A DNA stretch of 48,039 nucleotides from Oscillospiraceae bacterium (GCA_009785865.1 WQVL01000011.1:1-48039), one strand, 5' to 3'. Shown: positions 37,965 to 47,915, counted from the first letter of the stretch. Notes: a model not told the origin generated them from the letters alone. Numbers and translations: made by a program.

Positions 37965-40423
37965 TCAATTCATCATCGTGTCTAACCAGACTCTACCTCG
38001 CCTGTTTACCCTTATCCTAATTTCTCCATGTAAATCCGTTCTATATATTCTAGCCCCGAACATCTTCTAATCGCTTTATTACTTCTGGTACCGGGTGACC
38101 GAAATTGATTGTTTCTTCCCACTCCAACAACTGCAATTTGAGGACGACTACTATCTACAAACTCTTGTGTAGTTGAAGTCCCTGAACCATGGTGTGCTAC
38201 TTTTAATATCGTTGACTCTAGCATCCCAGTGCTCCCATACCTTCTTACTAGCTCTATTTCCCCAAGGTCTTCTATATCTCCAGTAAAAATCATTGAAAAT
38301 TCCCCAAATACTAATCTACATACTATTGAATTGTTATTTATTCCTCGCATATTATCAGGGATTAACCTTTCTCCTGGATGCAAAATATCTATATATGTAT
38401 AATTGTCGAGTATAATTCTATTCCCTGCTTCCACAATCAAAATAGGTATGTTATTTCTTTCAAGAACTTCCATTATTACTTCATATTCTCGAGTATAGCT
38501 TGACTGTCTTGAAATTACGACATTCCTGACTGAAATATTTTCAAAAACTGCAACTAATCCATTAGTATGATCACTATGAAAGTGAGAAATTATAACATAA
38601 TCTATTACTCTTACTCCCCTATTTAATAGATATGGTAATAAGATTTGCGTTCCCACATCAAATCCAATAGTATCTCTAGTTCCTCCTCCATCAATTAATA
38701 CTTTTCTGTTTGTAGGACTAATTATGAGGGCACTATCTCCTTGACCAACATCAATAAAGAAAATACGAAGATCATTGTTATTAATTCTATACATATAACT
38801 GAGTGATGAAGCAGTTACAACAATTATTGTTATTGCGGCTATAGCTTTTCTATTGATACTTAGTTTCTTAAGAGCAAATGATTTTAAAGGATGGGATTTT
38901 GGAAGATCAGACAGATAATTTAGAATAAAAGCTGCTATGTAATATGCAATTATTAAAAAAATACTTGGAGTTATTATCATTATATTTGACATCGGAAGGT
39001 TCGAGCCCACTGTTGCGGTTAGTATTAGTCCTTCCAAAAGTAGATTTGTGATGAGCGAAATAATTTCTGCAAGGCTCAGTGGCAGTGCAGTCAGAATAAT
39101 ATTTATGAATCCGGATTATTATGATTCCAGCCAGCAATGGCACTGCAATGACATTTGATATAAAGAAAGTGAGTGAAATTACATTAAAGTTATATGCAAC
39201 TACTGGCATTATTAGAATTTGTGCAGAAAATGTAACCGCTAGCATGTTTGCAATTTTGCTATGAATTTTTATCTTTTCTAAAAACTTCTTGATGTTTTTG
39301 CTAAATAATATAATTCCAACAACCCCAAGATATGATAGTTGAAGACCTAAATTATAAATGTTAAATGGGTTTTGAATGAGTACAATCAATAATGAGATAG
39401 CCAATGCTGTCCATACGTCAGACTTTCTATGAAATATATGTGAAAGTTGTATTATCGCACCCATTATACATGCCCTTACTACCGACGGAGTAAAGCCTGC
39501 CACACTCATAAATAGTAAGAGTATAAATATGAGTGTTATATTTGTTTTTTTCTTAGATAATTTACTCTTATTTAATAAATATGTCATTCCTAGAACAATA
39601 TATCCTACATGTGCTCCTGATACTGCAAGAAGATGGGCAAGGCTACTAGCTCTAAAATTATCCATTATATCATCAGATACATCTGCTCGTTCCCCGAATT
39701 AATATTCCTACTAGGAGACTGCTAGTTCGTTCAGGTAATAAATAATTTGCCCTTTCAATTATTGTGTTTCTAATATTGTTCGAAAAACTTAAAATTGCGT
39801 TCTCTTGATTATTATCTATAACTTCTATATTCCTATTTGCACTAAATATTTTCCCATAAACTCCTCTTGTTTTTAGAAAAATTCTGTAGTCAAATCCTCT
39901 ATAATTTCTTTGGCCGCTTGGAACTTCAAGATCTCCGACTAAGCTTAATTAAGTCACCATACTCTAATGGTTCATTTCTATCTTTCCTTACATACAGCAA
40001 AAACCTTTTATTTTTATATCTATCACAAACCCCTCTAATAATATACCTATAATTATGTTCTCTTTCATTTGGCTCTGACACAATAATTCCTATTATTTCT
40101 ATTTCTGTACCCATACTGTTATGAAAGTTTTCATACCTTTGGTTAACATGCCTAATATGTATATTTGAAACTATCGAACTTATTACAATCAGGGATATTG
40201 TTTGTGCTTTAAAAAATATTTTTAAGTATCGATATATAATTTTTGCTAGCTTCTTATATACTGGAAATGGAAAATATTTTACTTCACTTTTTCCCTTTCC
40301 CCTTGACTTCATAAGCTTTTTTACTATTACAAGTAGAAATATGGTTGCATAAAATAAGGCTATACCTTCAAGGTATAGCCCATATAATATTCCTAATAAA
40401 TAACCGAATTGTGATGGTAACAA
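37965..40423 (-). CDS. comEC: ComEC/Rec2 competence DNA channel, five CGG +1 sites
   Basis: The membrane channel takes single-stranded DNA into the cytoplasm. Restored order: N-terminal helices and OB-like domain, Competence domain (ASSLAHLLAVSGAHVGY), membrane helices, and the C-terminal metallo-beta-lactamase-like domain (IDVGQGDSALI, SHFHSDHTNGL). The five skipped CGG are 39935-39937 (LSGDLEVPSG), 39694-39696 (VGILIGERADVSDDI), 39111-39113 (IIIIGFINIILTALPLSLAE), 38099-38101 (NNQFGHPVPEVIKRLEDV) and 38056-38058 (DVGARIYRTDLHGEI). Length is then 817 residues with the normal HGEI-type tail. No single 0-frame ORF covers more than 42% of it. Confidence 0.95.
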
Positions 40424-40503
40424 TTATTCTGTTCAATAATAAATCTCCTCATGCTAATAATGATTGCCCCCACATATTTTTATTGTTTTGAGTACTTCTT
40501 CTA

Positions 40504-41556
40504 TTAGTCTAAACTGTCTACAATTAATCCATTTAACACATATCCTATTGCTCCATTTACTTCAATCCTATAGAATCCATCCACTTCTGCTAAAACATTT
40601 ACTTCCGTATTCTGGTGAATAGTCATGTTAATTTCTGACCCTATTGATGGTTCTGTTCTTATATTCGCAACACTTACACTTACATACCCTACTCTTGTCA
40701 CTGGAGATATTTCTCCTGGTCTTGACTCTTCATTCCCTCTAGTTGTCGGGCTAGGTCTGTCTGAAAGCAATGATTTTAAAATATATCCTTGAATATTTCC
40801 ATATTCCACTCTATACCAATCATTTGTTTCTCCTATAACCGTAACGCTTACTCCTCTTGCCAATGTTCCTAGTATATTGCTTGTTGTATTAGGCTCTTGT
40901 CTTATATTTACTACACTTGCATCTACATATCTGTGTGCACTATTTGGTTCTGGTGTTGTCTCATTGTTATTACTTTCGTCTGCAGGTGGAACACTAACAT
41001 GTTCTTCAAGCGCGAAAGTTCTTATCCATCCACTTTGATTTGAATACGATACATATGACCAATTATTTATTTGCCTATTTACTGTAATTGTTGTTCCCTC
41101 TTCTAATTCCATCAATACTATCGAACTCATCGAAGGTATAAGGCGCATGCTTGTAGCTATCACAATATCTAATGTTTGTGGAAAGGTAACCACTTCTACC
41201 GGAGCTTCCGGTTCTGTGCTTTCAGGTTCTACTACTTCTGGTGCAGCAGGTGGTTCTGGTGCAACTGGCGTTTCTTGATTAGGTTCATTCGCTGCTTCCC
41301 CTATAACATTAACAAAATCCGAACGAATATATCCTTCTTGATTATCGAATCTAATTCTAAACCAATCTCCCGATTCTCCCAAAATATCTACTCTGTTTCC
41401 GTTATGCAAATCAGTTATTATTTCACCCTCTGTAGAAGGTGCTTGTCTCATTCTTACTCCGTTAGTATTAACATGTCCTGCTCTTGCAAAAGCAACACCT
41501 GTCATAAAAACTACTATCATTAATCCAATTATACAAATTCTTCTTACTTGTTTCAT
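40504..41556 (-). CDS. Secreted protein with four bacterial SH3 domains
   Basis: A signal peptide (MKQVRRICIIGLMIVVFMTG VAFARA, cleavage near 26) precedes four SH3b domains at roughly 28-86, 125-185, 205-262 and 285-348, each with the NxRxxPSxxSxI and GWxR/GYI patterns. A Pro/Glu linker (about 92-122) separates the first two. SH3b domains bind peptidoglycan peptides. No enzymatic domain is attached, so it may be a wall-binding modulator. Confidence 0.85.
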   Translation of the reverse strand: MKQVRRICIIGLMIVVFMTGVAFARAGHVNTNGVRMRQAPSTEGEIITDLHNGNRVDILGESGDWFRIRFDNQEGYIRSDFVNVIGEAANEPNQETPVAPEPPAAPEVVEPESTEPEAPVEVVTFPQTLDIVIATSMRLIPSMSSIVLMELEEGTTITVNRQINNWSYVSYSNQSGWIRTFALEEHVSVPPADESNNNETTPEPNSAHRYVDASVVNIRQEPNTTSNILGTLARGVSVTVIGETNDWYRVEYGNIQGYILKSLLSDRPSPTTRGNEESRPGEISPVTRVGYVSVSVANIRTEPSIGSEINMTIHQNTEVNVLAEVDGFYRIEVNGAIGYVLNGLIVDSLD

Positions 41557-41619
41557 ATAACCTTTTCTCCTATTATATAAAATTCATCATAGCGATTATA
41601 ACGCAGTCCCTATTCTTTG

Positions 41620-42504
41620 TCAAGAACAGATATCCGGATTCACGTGCACCATACAGTGTTTAACTTTAGGAAATTGCTCTTCAATCACATCATGTACTCT
41701 TTGTGCAATAACATGTGCTTCACTTAAAGTCGCCGTAGCAGGAGCACATATGTCCACATCTACATATATTCTATTGCCAAAAAGACGTGTTTTTAATTCA
41801 TCTATGCCAGTTACTGATTCTTGTGCCAATATAACTTTACGCATTTCTTCTACTATGTTGTCATCACATGCTTTGTCGGTCATCTTCTCAACAGCATCTT
41901 TGAAAATGCTAAGGGATATCTTTAAGATGAATATGCAAATTACCATTGCAGCTATGGAATCAAGTATAGGAAATCCAAGCAATGCACCTAAAATTCCAAT
42001 AAAACTACCTATAGATGTAATTCCATCTAAACGGCTATGCCATGCATCAGCCATAAGTACACTTGAGTCTATCTTCTTTGCTGCTGCTCTCATGTACCAA
42101 TACACTCCTTCTTTTACAAAGATAGATACTGCTGCTGCAATAAGTGCAACAAATCCAAATGTAGTTAGCTCTCCAAAATCACCTGAAAATATTCTTTGTA
42201 ATCCTGCCCACCCAATACCAATTCCTGTAGAAAATATTAGTAATGCTAATATTATAGCTGCTACACATTCAAATCGTTCATGCCCATACGGGTGTTCTTT
42301 ATCAGCTTCTTTGTTCGAGAGCTTAACACCAATTATTGCAATCACCGTACTAAATAGATCTGCTATAGAGTGTACGCCATCCGAAATCATAGCAGTAGAC
42401 TGAGCAAGTATTCCTGCAACCAATTTAAAAGCAGACAATGCTATGTTAATAATGATACTATTTCTAGCAACTCTTATAGCAATTTTCTCATTTGATTTTT
42501 CCAT
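41620..42504 (-). CDS. czcD: Cation diffusion facilitator (metal efflux)
   Basis: The 294-residue protein has six membrane helices, the transport-site residues SDGVHSIADL (helix 2) and MADAWHSRLDG (helix 5), a PYGHERFE loop, and a C-terminal cytoplasmic dimerisation domain (VDVDICAPATATLSEAH, HCMVHVNPD). The ATG at 42504 follows AGGAGG. It exports Zn2+, Co2+, Ni2+ or Fe2+. The structured leader upstream suggests Ni/Co control. Confidence 0.93.
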   Translation of the reverse strand: MEKSNEKIAIRVARNSIIINIALSAFKLVAGILAQSTAMISDGVHSIADLFSTVIAIIGVKLSNKEADKEHPYGHERFECVAAIILALLIFSTGIGIGWAGLQRIFSGDFGELTTFGFVALIAAAVSIFVKEGVYWYMRAAAKKIDSSVLMADAWHSRLDGITSIGSFIGILGALLGFPILDSIAAMVICIFILKISLSIFKDAVEKMTDKACDDNIVEEMRKVILAQESVTGIDELKTRLFGNRIYVDVDICAPATATLSEAHVIAQRVHDVIEEQFPKVKHCMVHVNPDICS

Positions 42505-42540
42505 AAATATTACCTCCTGATTTTCAAAAGAATATGAAAA

Positions 42541-42612
42541 CGCACCCATAGGACACGTACTGTCCCACAGATGCGGCAATAACTCCGCCTGCTGCCACAT
42601 TTGTGGCCCGGC
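42541..42612 (-). promoter_or_regulatory. Candidate NiCo (czcD) riboswitch
   Basis: On the minus strand three short hairpins follow each other: GCCACA-AA-TGTGGC, GCGG-AGTTATTG-CCGC and GGACA-GTACG-TGTCC. The last lies in TCTGTGGGACAG, and GGGTGCG closes the unit. The CDF ribosome binding site is about 20 bases on. This fits the four-way-junction NiCo riboswitch that precedes such pumps. The call rests on layout and remembered motifs, not on a covariance search. Confidence 0.6.
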
Positions 42613-42795
42613 TTCACAAACTCAAAAAAGTTTATAGCCTGCTCAGGTTTTTATTTAATATATCATATGCATCATTGCCTGTCAATGTTACACAATTTAA
42701 CTATCACGGCAACTAGTCATATTATATATGTTCCGATACAAAAGAAATAGAGGCTGGAAAACCAGCCTCTATTCAATCTAAAGAATTACAGCACT
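42613..42795. other. Intergenic region upstream of the riboswitch
   Basis: It holds the terminator of the 42796 gene and AT-rich sequence that probably contains the efflux-gene promoter. Nothing else seen. Confidence 0.4.
42748..42773 (-). terminator. Terminator after the 42796 gene
   Basis: AGAGGCTGG-TTTT-CCAGCCTCT on the minus strand, followed by ATTTC. Confidence 0.8.
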
Positions 42796-43302
42796 TCAAT
42801 ACCCATAATAGATAATACTGATTCTTGGATCCGTCTGCGCACTCATCTTCTCCTCATCTCTAATCTCAAAAGACAATTGAGATATCTTCGCGTTCTTCAC
42901 TTTATTTGCTGCAGCAAGTTTTTCGAGGCGTTTCTTATACCACCTCATTCTTCGAACGTGTTGGTAAATTACAAACCCTATCACCAGTGATATCAATAGT
43001 ACCATAACTGTTGATAAATACCAGAGAATTTGACTTGTGAAAAATCCTACCACCACTAATGCTCCTGCGATACCTAAACCGATATAGCCAACTTTCCTTG
43101 CCTCCCTATAACCCCCGTAGTCTCTGATTCTGCTCTGTATAAGGCTTGTTTGTTTGACTACGATCTCTGTCCTCTCTCCTATAAGCTTTTCCCGCTTCGC
43201 CTTCTTGTTTTGCGTTGAAGTCTGGAAGAGTTCTAGCAAAGTATAGTTCCGCCCAGAGATAATAGGCACGTCCAAGGCGTATCCGATGTTTTTTGTTGCC
43301 AT
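42796..43302 (-). CDS. Two-helix membrane protein, the only gene needing CGG as Arg
   Basis: The 168-residue product starts MATKNIGYALDV behind GGAGG. Two membrane helices lie at about 75-92 and 95-115, followed by a basic coiled cytoplasmic tail ending ISIIYYGY. The family is not recognised. CGG is in frame at 43244-43246 (GGG CGG AAC) and 43182-43184 (AAG CGG GAA). Skipping the first C meets TAG four codons later, so the normal frame needs CGG = Arg. Its codons (CGC, CTC, GTC, GCG, ACG) are richer in G/C than those of its neighbours, suggesting recent transfer. It may make only a 22-residue peptide in this host. Confidence 0.6.
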   Translation of the reverse strand: MATKNIGYALDVPIISGRNYTLLELFQTSTQNKKAKREKLIGERTEIVVKQTSLIQSRIRDYGGYREARKVGYIGLGIAGALVVVGFFTSQILWYLSTVMVLLISLVIGFVIYQHVRRMRWYKKRLEKLAAANKVKNAKISQLSFEIRDEEKMSAQTDPRISIIYYGY

Positions 43303-43422
43303 AATCGTGTGTACCTCCTTCTTTAGTTTCCTGAATCATAACTATGTTATGTATATCAACTACTATTGTACCAGATTTTCACCTAAAAGGCAAGATATGG
43401 CAAAATCATCTCTTCTCATAGA

Positions 43423-43450
43423 AAAAGGACACTTCATTCTCGTGTCCCTA
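43423..43450 (-). terminator. Terminator of the rplKAJL operon
   Basis: The minus strand reads AGGGACACGAGAATGAAGTGTCCTTTTTC: stem GGACAC with GTGTCC, then a T run. Confidence 0.8.
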
Positions 43451-43485
43451 TCTATAATTCGCATTCGTTCAAATAGCTATCTTAA

Positions 43486-43857
43486 TTACACTAATTCTAC
43501 TTCTGCTCCTGCTTCTACGAATTTAGCTTTTAATTCTTCCGCTTCTTCTTTTGAAGCTCCTTCTTTAACTGTTTTAGGTGCTCCATCAACCATTTCTTTA
43601 GCTTCTTTCAGTCCTAATCCTGTTGCATCTCTAACAACCTTTATAACTGCTATTTTGTTTCCTCCTGCTGATTGTAATACAACGTCAAATGAAGATTTTT
43701 CTTCAGCTCCACCTGCTGCTGCCGCTCCACCTGCTGCTGGCGCTGCAACTGCTGCTGCTGAAACTCCATATTTTTCTTCGATTCCTTTTACTAACTCTGC
43801 TAACTCAACAACTGTTAATTTGTCGATTTCTTCTAACATTTTTGCAATATCTGCCAT
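43486..43857 (-). CDS. rplL: Ribosomal protein L7/L12
   Basis: The 123-residue acidic stalk protein recruits translation GTPases. N-terminal dimer domain, Ala/Gly hinge ([17 protein letters not shown]) and C-terminal domain with [19 protein letters not shown]. Last gene of the operon, followed by a terminator. Confidence 0.97.
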   Translation of the reverse strand: MADIAKMLEEIDKLTVVELAELVKGIEEKYGVSAAAVAAPAAGGAAAAGGAEEKSSFDVVLQSAGGNKIAVIKVVRDATGLGLKEAKEMVDGAPKTVKEGASKEEAEELKAKFVEAGAEVELV

Positions 43858-43930
43858 TTTAAATTACCTCTTTCTTTTTTAATATTTTTAATTATTTCTA
43901 ATTTTTTATATAACACATTTTGGCCTGTGT

Positions 43931-44434
43931 TTAGGCACTTTCTTTTTGCAATCTTACTTGCTCTAATCCAACTGCAAGCTTTGTAATGTTTCCAAGTAAT
44001 GCTCCTGCTAGTTGCGCTATTAAAGTCTCTCTCGATGGTAGTTTTGCTAGAGTTATTAACTCTTCTGCTGTTACAACTTTTCCATCTATGATTCCACCTT
44101 TAATTTTGTAGAAGTCATTCTCTTTTGCATATTCATAGATTATTTTAGATGGTTCTAAGTAGTCTTCATTTCCTAATATAACTGCTGTTGGTCCTGTAAG
44201 AATTTCGTCGTCTAATCCTTCGATTTTACATTCTGCTAGAGCTCTTCTCACTATGTTGTTTTTTATGATTTTGTATTCTGTGTTTGCTCCTCTTAGTTTT
44301 GTTCTTAAATTAGTTACATCCTCAACATTTATACCTCTGTAATCTGTAAAGATAATAACTTTAGCCTCTTTAACTTTATCAGCTAATGCTTTTACCTCTT
44401 CCATCTTTTGTTTCAGTATTTCTTTATTTGCCAT
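43931..44434 (-). CDS. rplJ: Ribosomal protein L10
   Basis: The 167-residue stalk base protein starts MANKEILKQKMEEV. IIFTDYRGINVEDVTNLR and LLGNITKLAVGLEQV fit the family. The last helix binds L7/L12 dimers. It is preceded by the L10 leader. Confidence 0.97.
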   Translation of the reverse strand: MANKEILKQKMEEVKALADKVKEAKVIIFTDYRGINVEDVTNLRTKLRGANTEYKIIKNNIVRRALAECKIEGLDDEILTGPTAVILGNEDYLEPSKIIYEYAKENDFYKIKGGIIDGKVVTAEELITLAKLPSRETLIAQLAGALLGNITKLAVGLEQVRLQKESA

Positions 44435-44469
44435 TTTTTCACCTCACTCCTATATCGAATATATATCTA

Positions 44470-44578
44470 TTTAATAAATTAATAGCTCTTTACATACCAA
44501 AGGCATATAAAGAGCTTTAAATTCTCTTAAATATCTCCCTCGGTAAGTCTTACTTTTTGCTTACTGTCTTTGGTCAAT
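44470..44578 (-). ncRNA. Ribosomal protein L10 leader
   Basis: On the minus strand GACCAAAGACAGTAAGC, AAAAGTAAGACTTACCGAGG and AAGAGCTTTATATGCCTTTGG match the L10 leader layout. Free L10(L12)4 binds it to repress rplJ-rplL. Confidence 0.85.
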
Positions 44579-44586
44579 TTCTTATA

Positions 44587-45267
44587 TTAGTTATTTATAT
44601 ATAATCCTGGTCCCATTGTTGTAGTGAAAGCTATACTCTTTATATATTGTCCCTTCGCTGATGCTGGTTTAGCTTTTTCTATAGCTCCTATAATTGTTTC
44701 ATAGTTTTCTAATAATTTAGCTGATCCGAAAGAAACTTTTCCAAATCCTAAATGCACTATGTTTGTTTTGTCTAGTCTATATTCTACTTTTCCAGATTTA
44801 ATCTCTGTTACTGCTTTTGTAACATCCATTGTTACCGTTCCTGATTTTGGGTTTGGCATAAGACCTTTTGGTCCTAAAACTTTACCAAGTCTTCCTATAA
44901 CACCCATCATGTCTGGTGTTGCAACTATAACGTCATATTCAAACCAGTTGTCTTTCTCAATTTTTGGTACTAATTCTTCTGCTCCTACGAAGTCTGCTCC
45001 TGCTTCTTCTGCTTCTTTAGCTTTGTCTCCTTTTGCAAAAACTAATACTCTTTGTGTTTTACCTGTACCATGTGGAAGTACTACTGTACCTCTAACTTGT
45101 TGATCAGCTTGCTTTGAATCTACACCTAATCTTACATGTAATTCTACTGTTTCATCAAATTTTGGTTTTGGCATTTTTTCGATAATCTCTAATGCTTCTT
45201 TAGCATCATAAGTTTTTGTGTTATCAACAAGCTTTGCTGCTTCTTGATATCTTTTTCCTTTTTTCAT
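44587..45267 (-). CDS. rplA: Ribosomal protein L1
   Basis: The 226-residue two-domain rRNA-binding protein has the family motifs [25 protein letters not shown] and the terminal [10 protein letters not shown]. It sits in standard order after L11. Confidence 0.97.
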   Translation of the reverse strand: MKKGKRYQEAAKLVDNTKTYDAKEALEIIEKMPKPKFDETVELHVRLGVDSKQADQQVRGTVVLPHGTGKTQRVLVFAKGDKAKEAEEAGADFVGAEELVPKIEKDNWFEYDVIVATPDMMGVIGRLGKVLGPKGLMPNPKSGTVTMDVTKAVTEIKSGKVEYRLDKTNIVHLGFGKVSFGSAKLLENYETIIGAIEKAKPASAKGQYIKSIAFTTTMGPGLYINN

Positions 45268-45340
45268 TTAAAATTCCTCCTTTGGTACGAACGGATTTCT
45301 CCTCCCAATAATATATATATAATTTTTTATTATATATCGT

Positions 45341-45766
45341 TTACTCTACAGTTACTCCCATAGAACGGGCTGTTCCCATTACCATGCTCATAGCTGTCTC
45401 TAATGACGCTGCATTTAAGTCTTCCATTTTTGTTTTTGCTATTTCTTCTACTTGTGCTTTTGTTATTTTTGCAACTTTTTCTTTATCTGGTTTTCCAGAT
45501 CCTTTTTGAATTTTTAGTGCTTTTTTAATTAGAACTGCAACTGGTGGAACTTTTGTAATAAACTCAAAAGATTTATCACTATATACAGTTATAACTACTG
45601 GTATAATCATCCCTGGCTGGTTTGCCGTTCTATCATTAAATTCTTTAACAAATTGCATAATGTTTACACCACTAGAACCTAATGCTGGTCCAACTGGTGG
45701 TGCTGGTGTTGCTTTACCAGCTTCAATTTGTAATTTAATTGTGTTTGAAATTTCTTTTTGTGCCAT
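45341..45766 (-). CDS. rplK: Ribosomal protein L11
   Basis: The 141-residue protein has the family motif [20 protein letters not shown] and the C-terminal RNA-binding domain ending [10 protein letters not shown]. It is part of the GTPase centre. Confidence 0.97.
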   Translation of the reverse strand: MAQKEISNTIKLQIEAGKATPAPPVGPALGSSGVNIMQFVKEFNDRTANQPGMIIPVVITVYSDKSFEFITKVPPVAVLIKKALKIQKGSGKPDKEKVAKITKAQVEEIAKTKMEDLNAASLETAMSMVMGTARSMGVTVE

Positions 45767-45807
45767 TTTCTTTTCCTTCTTTCCTAATTTATACTTTACT
45801 TTGCTCT

Positions 45808-46353
45808 CTAAATTATTTTTTCTACTTGTGAGAACTCTAACTCTACCGGAGTTTCTCTTCCAAACATAGAAACTAGTACTTTGACTTTTCCTTTTTCTTT
45901 GTTAATCTCTTGAACTGTCCCTATAAATGTCGCTAATGGTCCATCTATAACTCTTACTGAGTCATCTATTTCGTAGTTAACGTTTACTTGAGCTGCTGTT
46001 ACTTCAAATCCCATGTTGCGTATCTCTTCACTTGTAAGTGGTATTGGGTCTGTTCCAGAACCAACAAATCCTGTTACTCCTCTTGTATTTCTTACTATGT
46101 ACCAAGTTTTTTCTGTTACGATCATCTTTATCAAAACATACCCTGGAAAAACTTTTTTAAGATTAGTCTTTCTTTTTCCATCTTTGATTTCTATTTGCTC
46201 CTCCATTGGAACAACAATATCAAAGAAGAATTCTTCTAGTTCTCTGTTCTTTACTGTTTTTTCTAAGTCTGTTTTAACTTTGTTCTCGTACCCTGAGTAT
46301 GTATGAACAACATACCACATTGGTTCAATATTTTGCTTTTCTTCTTGAGACAT
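45808..46353 (-). CDS. nusG: Transcription factor NusG
   Basis: The 181-residue protein has an NGN domain ([36 protein letters not shown]) and a KOW domain ([16 protein letters not shown]). The ATG at 46353 is chosen because GGAGG lies 8 bases upstream; the longer reading has none. Confidence 0.96.
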   Translation of the reverse strand: MSQEEKQNIEPMWYVVHTYSGYENKVKTDLEKTVKNRELEEFFFDIVVPMEEQIEIKDGKRKTNLKKVFPGYVLIKMIVTEKTWYIVRNTRGVTGFVGSGTDPIPLTSEEIRNMGFEVTAAQVNVNYEIDDSVRVIDGPLATFIGTVQEINKEKGKVKVLVSMFGRETPVELEFSQVEKII

Positions 46354-46398
46354 GTATCTAGCCTCCTTCATCTGCTATCTAAGCTTTCGCTTTACTAT

Positions 46399-46743
46399 TT
46401 ATATGGTTATTGTATATTCTCCATCTCCATCATTGGGATCTACTTCGATAATATTATCTTCTGGAATTTCTCCATTCGTTTCACTATCTTCATAATCATC
46501 TATATCTATAGTATCCTCTCTGTCCCTATCTTCTATTGCTTGCTTTATCCTATTCACTCCTGCTGAATTGAAAAAGTCAAATGTGAAATCTAAAACAAAA
46601 ACAATCCCTGCTATTATTAATACTATTGTAATAACCGCTATTGTACCATTTACTATTTGCTTTGGTGTTGGCCAAATAACTTTTTTTAATTCTGCTTTAA
46701 AATTTTTGAAAAAGCTCTTTCTATTTTTTGGATCTTTAGCCAT
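46399..46743 (-). CDS. secE: SecE translocase subunit with an acidic C-terminal extension
   Basis: The 114-residue product starts at MAKDPKNR behind GGAGG. The amphipathic helix KAELKKVIWPTPKQIVNGT and one membrane helix are typical of SecE. Usual Clostridia SecE ends soon after the helix (60-75 residues); here about 50 extra residues, very acidic (DRDREDTIDIDDYEDSE), face outward. Confidence 0.92.
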   Translation of the reverse strand: MAKDPKNRKSFFKNFKAELKKVIWPTPKQIVNGTIAVITIVLIIAGIVFVLDFTFDFFNSAGVNRIKQAIEDRDREDTIDIDDYEDSETNGEIPEDNIIEVDPNDGDGEYTITI

Positions 46744-46827
46744 TATATTTCCTCCTACGTTCATTAAATAAGGGCGGAATCTTTTTCTTTCGCTCAGACA
46801 CGTATTTTTCGCGGCCCCTACATCTAT

Positions 46828-46992
46828 CTATTTTGTTTCTTTATGTGTTACTCTTTTTTTGCAGTATTTACAATACTTTGCAATTTCTAATCTTTCAGTA
46901 TTATTTCTTTTATTTTTGCTTGTCATATAATTTCTTCTCTTACATTCTGTACATTCTAGTGTTATGCTTTCTCTTGGTCCTTTTGCTGCCAT
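46828..46992 (-). CDS. rpmG: Ribosomal protein L33 (zinc type)
   Basis: The 54-residue protein is too short for simple ORF lists. It reads [31 protein letters not shown], then [16 protein letters not shown]; the two CxxC pairs bind zinc. GGAGG lies upstream. It heads the secE-nusG group. Confidence 0.95.
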   Translation of the reverse strand: MAAKGPRESITLECTECKRRNYMTSKNKRNNTERLEIAKYCKYCKKRVTHKETK

Positions 46993-47021
46993 TATTCGTC
47001 TCCTCCTCTAACTTTGTTTTT

Positions 47022-47066
47022 CTCTTAGCTCTAGCATCTATGATACCATAGAGATAAGTTATGCCA
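47022..47066 (-). repeat. Dispersed leader repeat, copy H, in front of rpmG
   Basis: Minus strand: GCATAACTTATCTCTATGGT, ATCATAGATGCTAGAGCTAA, GAG, about 20 bases before the rpmG ribosome binding site. Confidence 0.8.
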
Positions 47067-47170
47067 TGTAAACAATGTTTTTTAAAGCTATGTCCCCATG
47101 CGGATGACATAGCTTATATACTTTATCATATTTTCTTTTATATGTCAACGGTTTGACATGGATTTTTTTC

Positions 47171-47740
47171 TTATTTTTGCTTGTCTTTTTTTACAGAATA
47201 TCCAAACGTTCCTAATTGTTTTCCTAAGCTAAAATATCTTCCATTTGCATACGCTATTAAGTCACACTTGCTAATATCAAAAGCTCCTTTTTCATCTATA
47301 TACTCTTCTTTAGGATTTACACTTAAAACTTCAGCAATAAACATATGATGTACTCCTATTTCTTTTATTTCCTTCACTCTACATTCCACAGATACTGGAC
47401 TTTCTTTAATTCCTGGACACTTAACAAAGTTACACTTCTCTTTTGTTAGCTTCATCTCTTTAAATTTATCAACATCACGTCCTGATTTTACTCCACACCA
47501 ATCTGTTGCATATATTAAATCCTCGTTTGTAAGGTTTATTACAAACTCTCCTGTTTCCTTTATCATTTCATATGAATGCCTCTCTGGCCTTATTGATATA
47601 TATACTGTCGCTGGATCACTACAAACTATTCCTGTCCATGCTACAGTTATTATATTTGAGTTCTCCATATCTCCACAAGATACCATTACTGCTGGTATTG
47701 GATATACGAAAGACCCTGGTTTCCACATTATTTTACTCAT
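47171..47740 (-). CDS. Flavin reductase family protein
   Basis: The 189-residue FMN-binding split-barrel protein (flavoredoxin type) has MVSCGDMENSNIITVAWTG, VYISIRPERHSYEMI and EFVINLTNEDL, which form the FMN site of this family. It reduces or binds flavin and passes electrons on; the partner is unknown. The ATG at 47740 follows AAGGAGG. Confidence 0.88.
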   Translation of the reverse strand: MSKIMWKPGSFVYPIPAVMVSCGDMENSNIITVAWTGIVCSDPATVYISIRPERHSYEMIKETGEFVINLTNEDLIYATDWCGVKSGRDVDKFKEMKLTKEKCNFVKCPGIKESPVSVECRVKEIKEIGVHHMFIAEVLSVNPKEEYIDEKGAFDISKCDLIAYANGRYFSLGKQLGTFGYSVKKDKQK

Positions 47741-47755
47741 ATTTATCCTCCTTGA

Positions 47756-47834
47756 TTTTCTTAGTTCTAGCATTTTCTTATCTGCTTAAGTGAAACGAGT
47801 TACAGATAAGTTATATGCATAGAAATAAGTTATC
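47756..47834 (-). repeat. Dispersed leader repeat, copy I, in front of the flavin reductase
   Basis: Minus strand: GATAACTTATTTCTATGCAT, second unit ATAACTTATCTGTAACTCG, then GCTAGAACTAAGAAAATCAA directly into GGAGG. Confidence 0.78.
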
Positions 47835-47915
47835 TCATAGACTAATACTATTCTTCTTCACCCTATTATATATCAAATATTGTATTTGTGATACCCGTTT
47901 TTTTGCAATAAAAAA

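Noticed and set aside
43106-43339. A 77-residue ORF overlapping the 42796 gene in another frame
   Set aside because: It begins upstream of the ribosome binding site used by MATKNIG, has no recognisable content and itself contains an in-frame CGG. It is probably a shadow.
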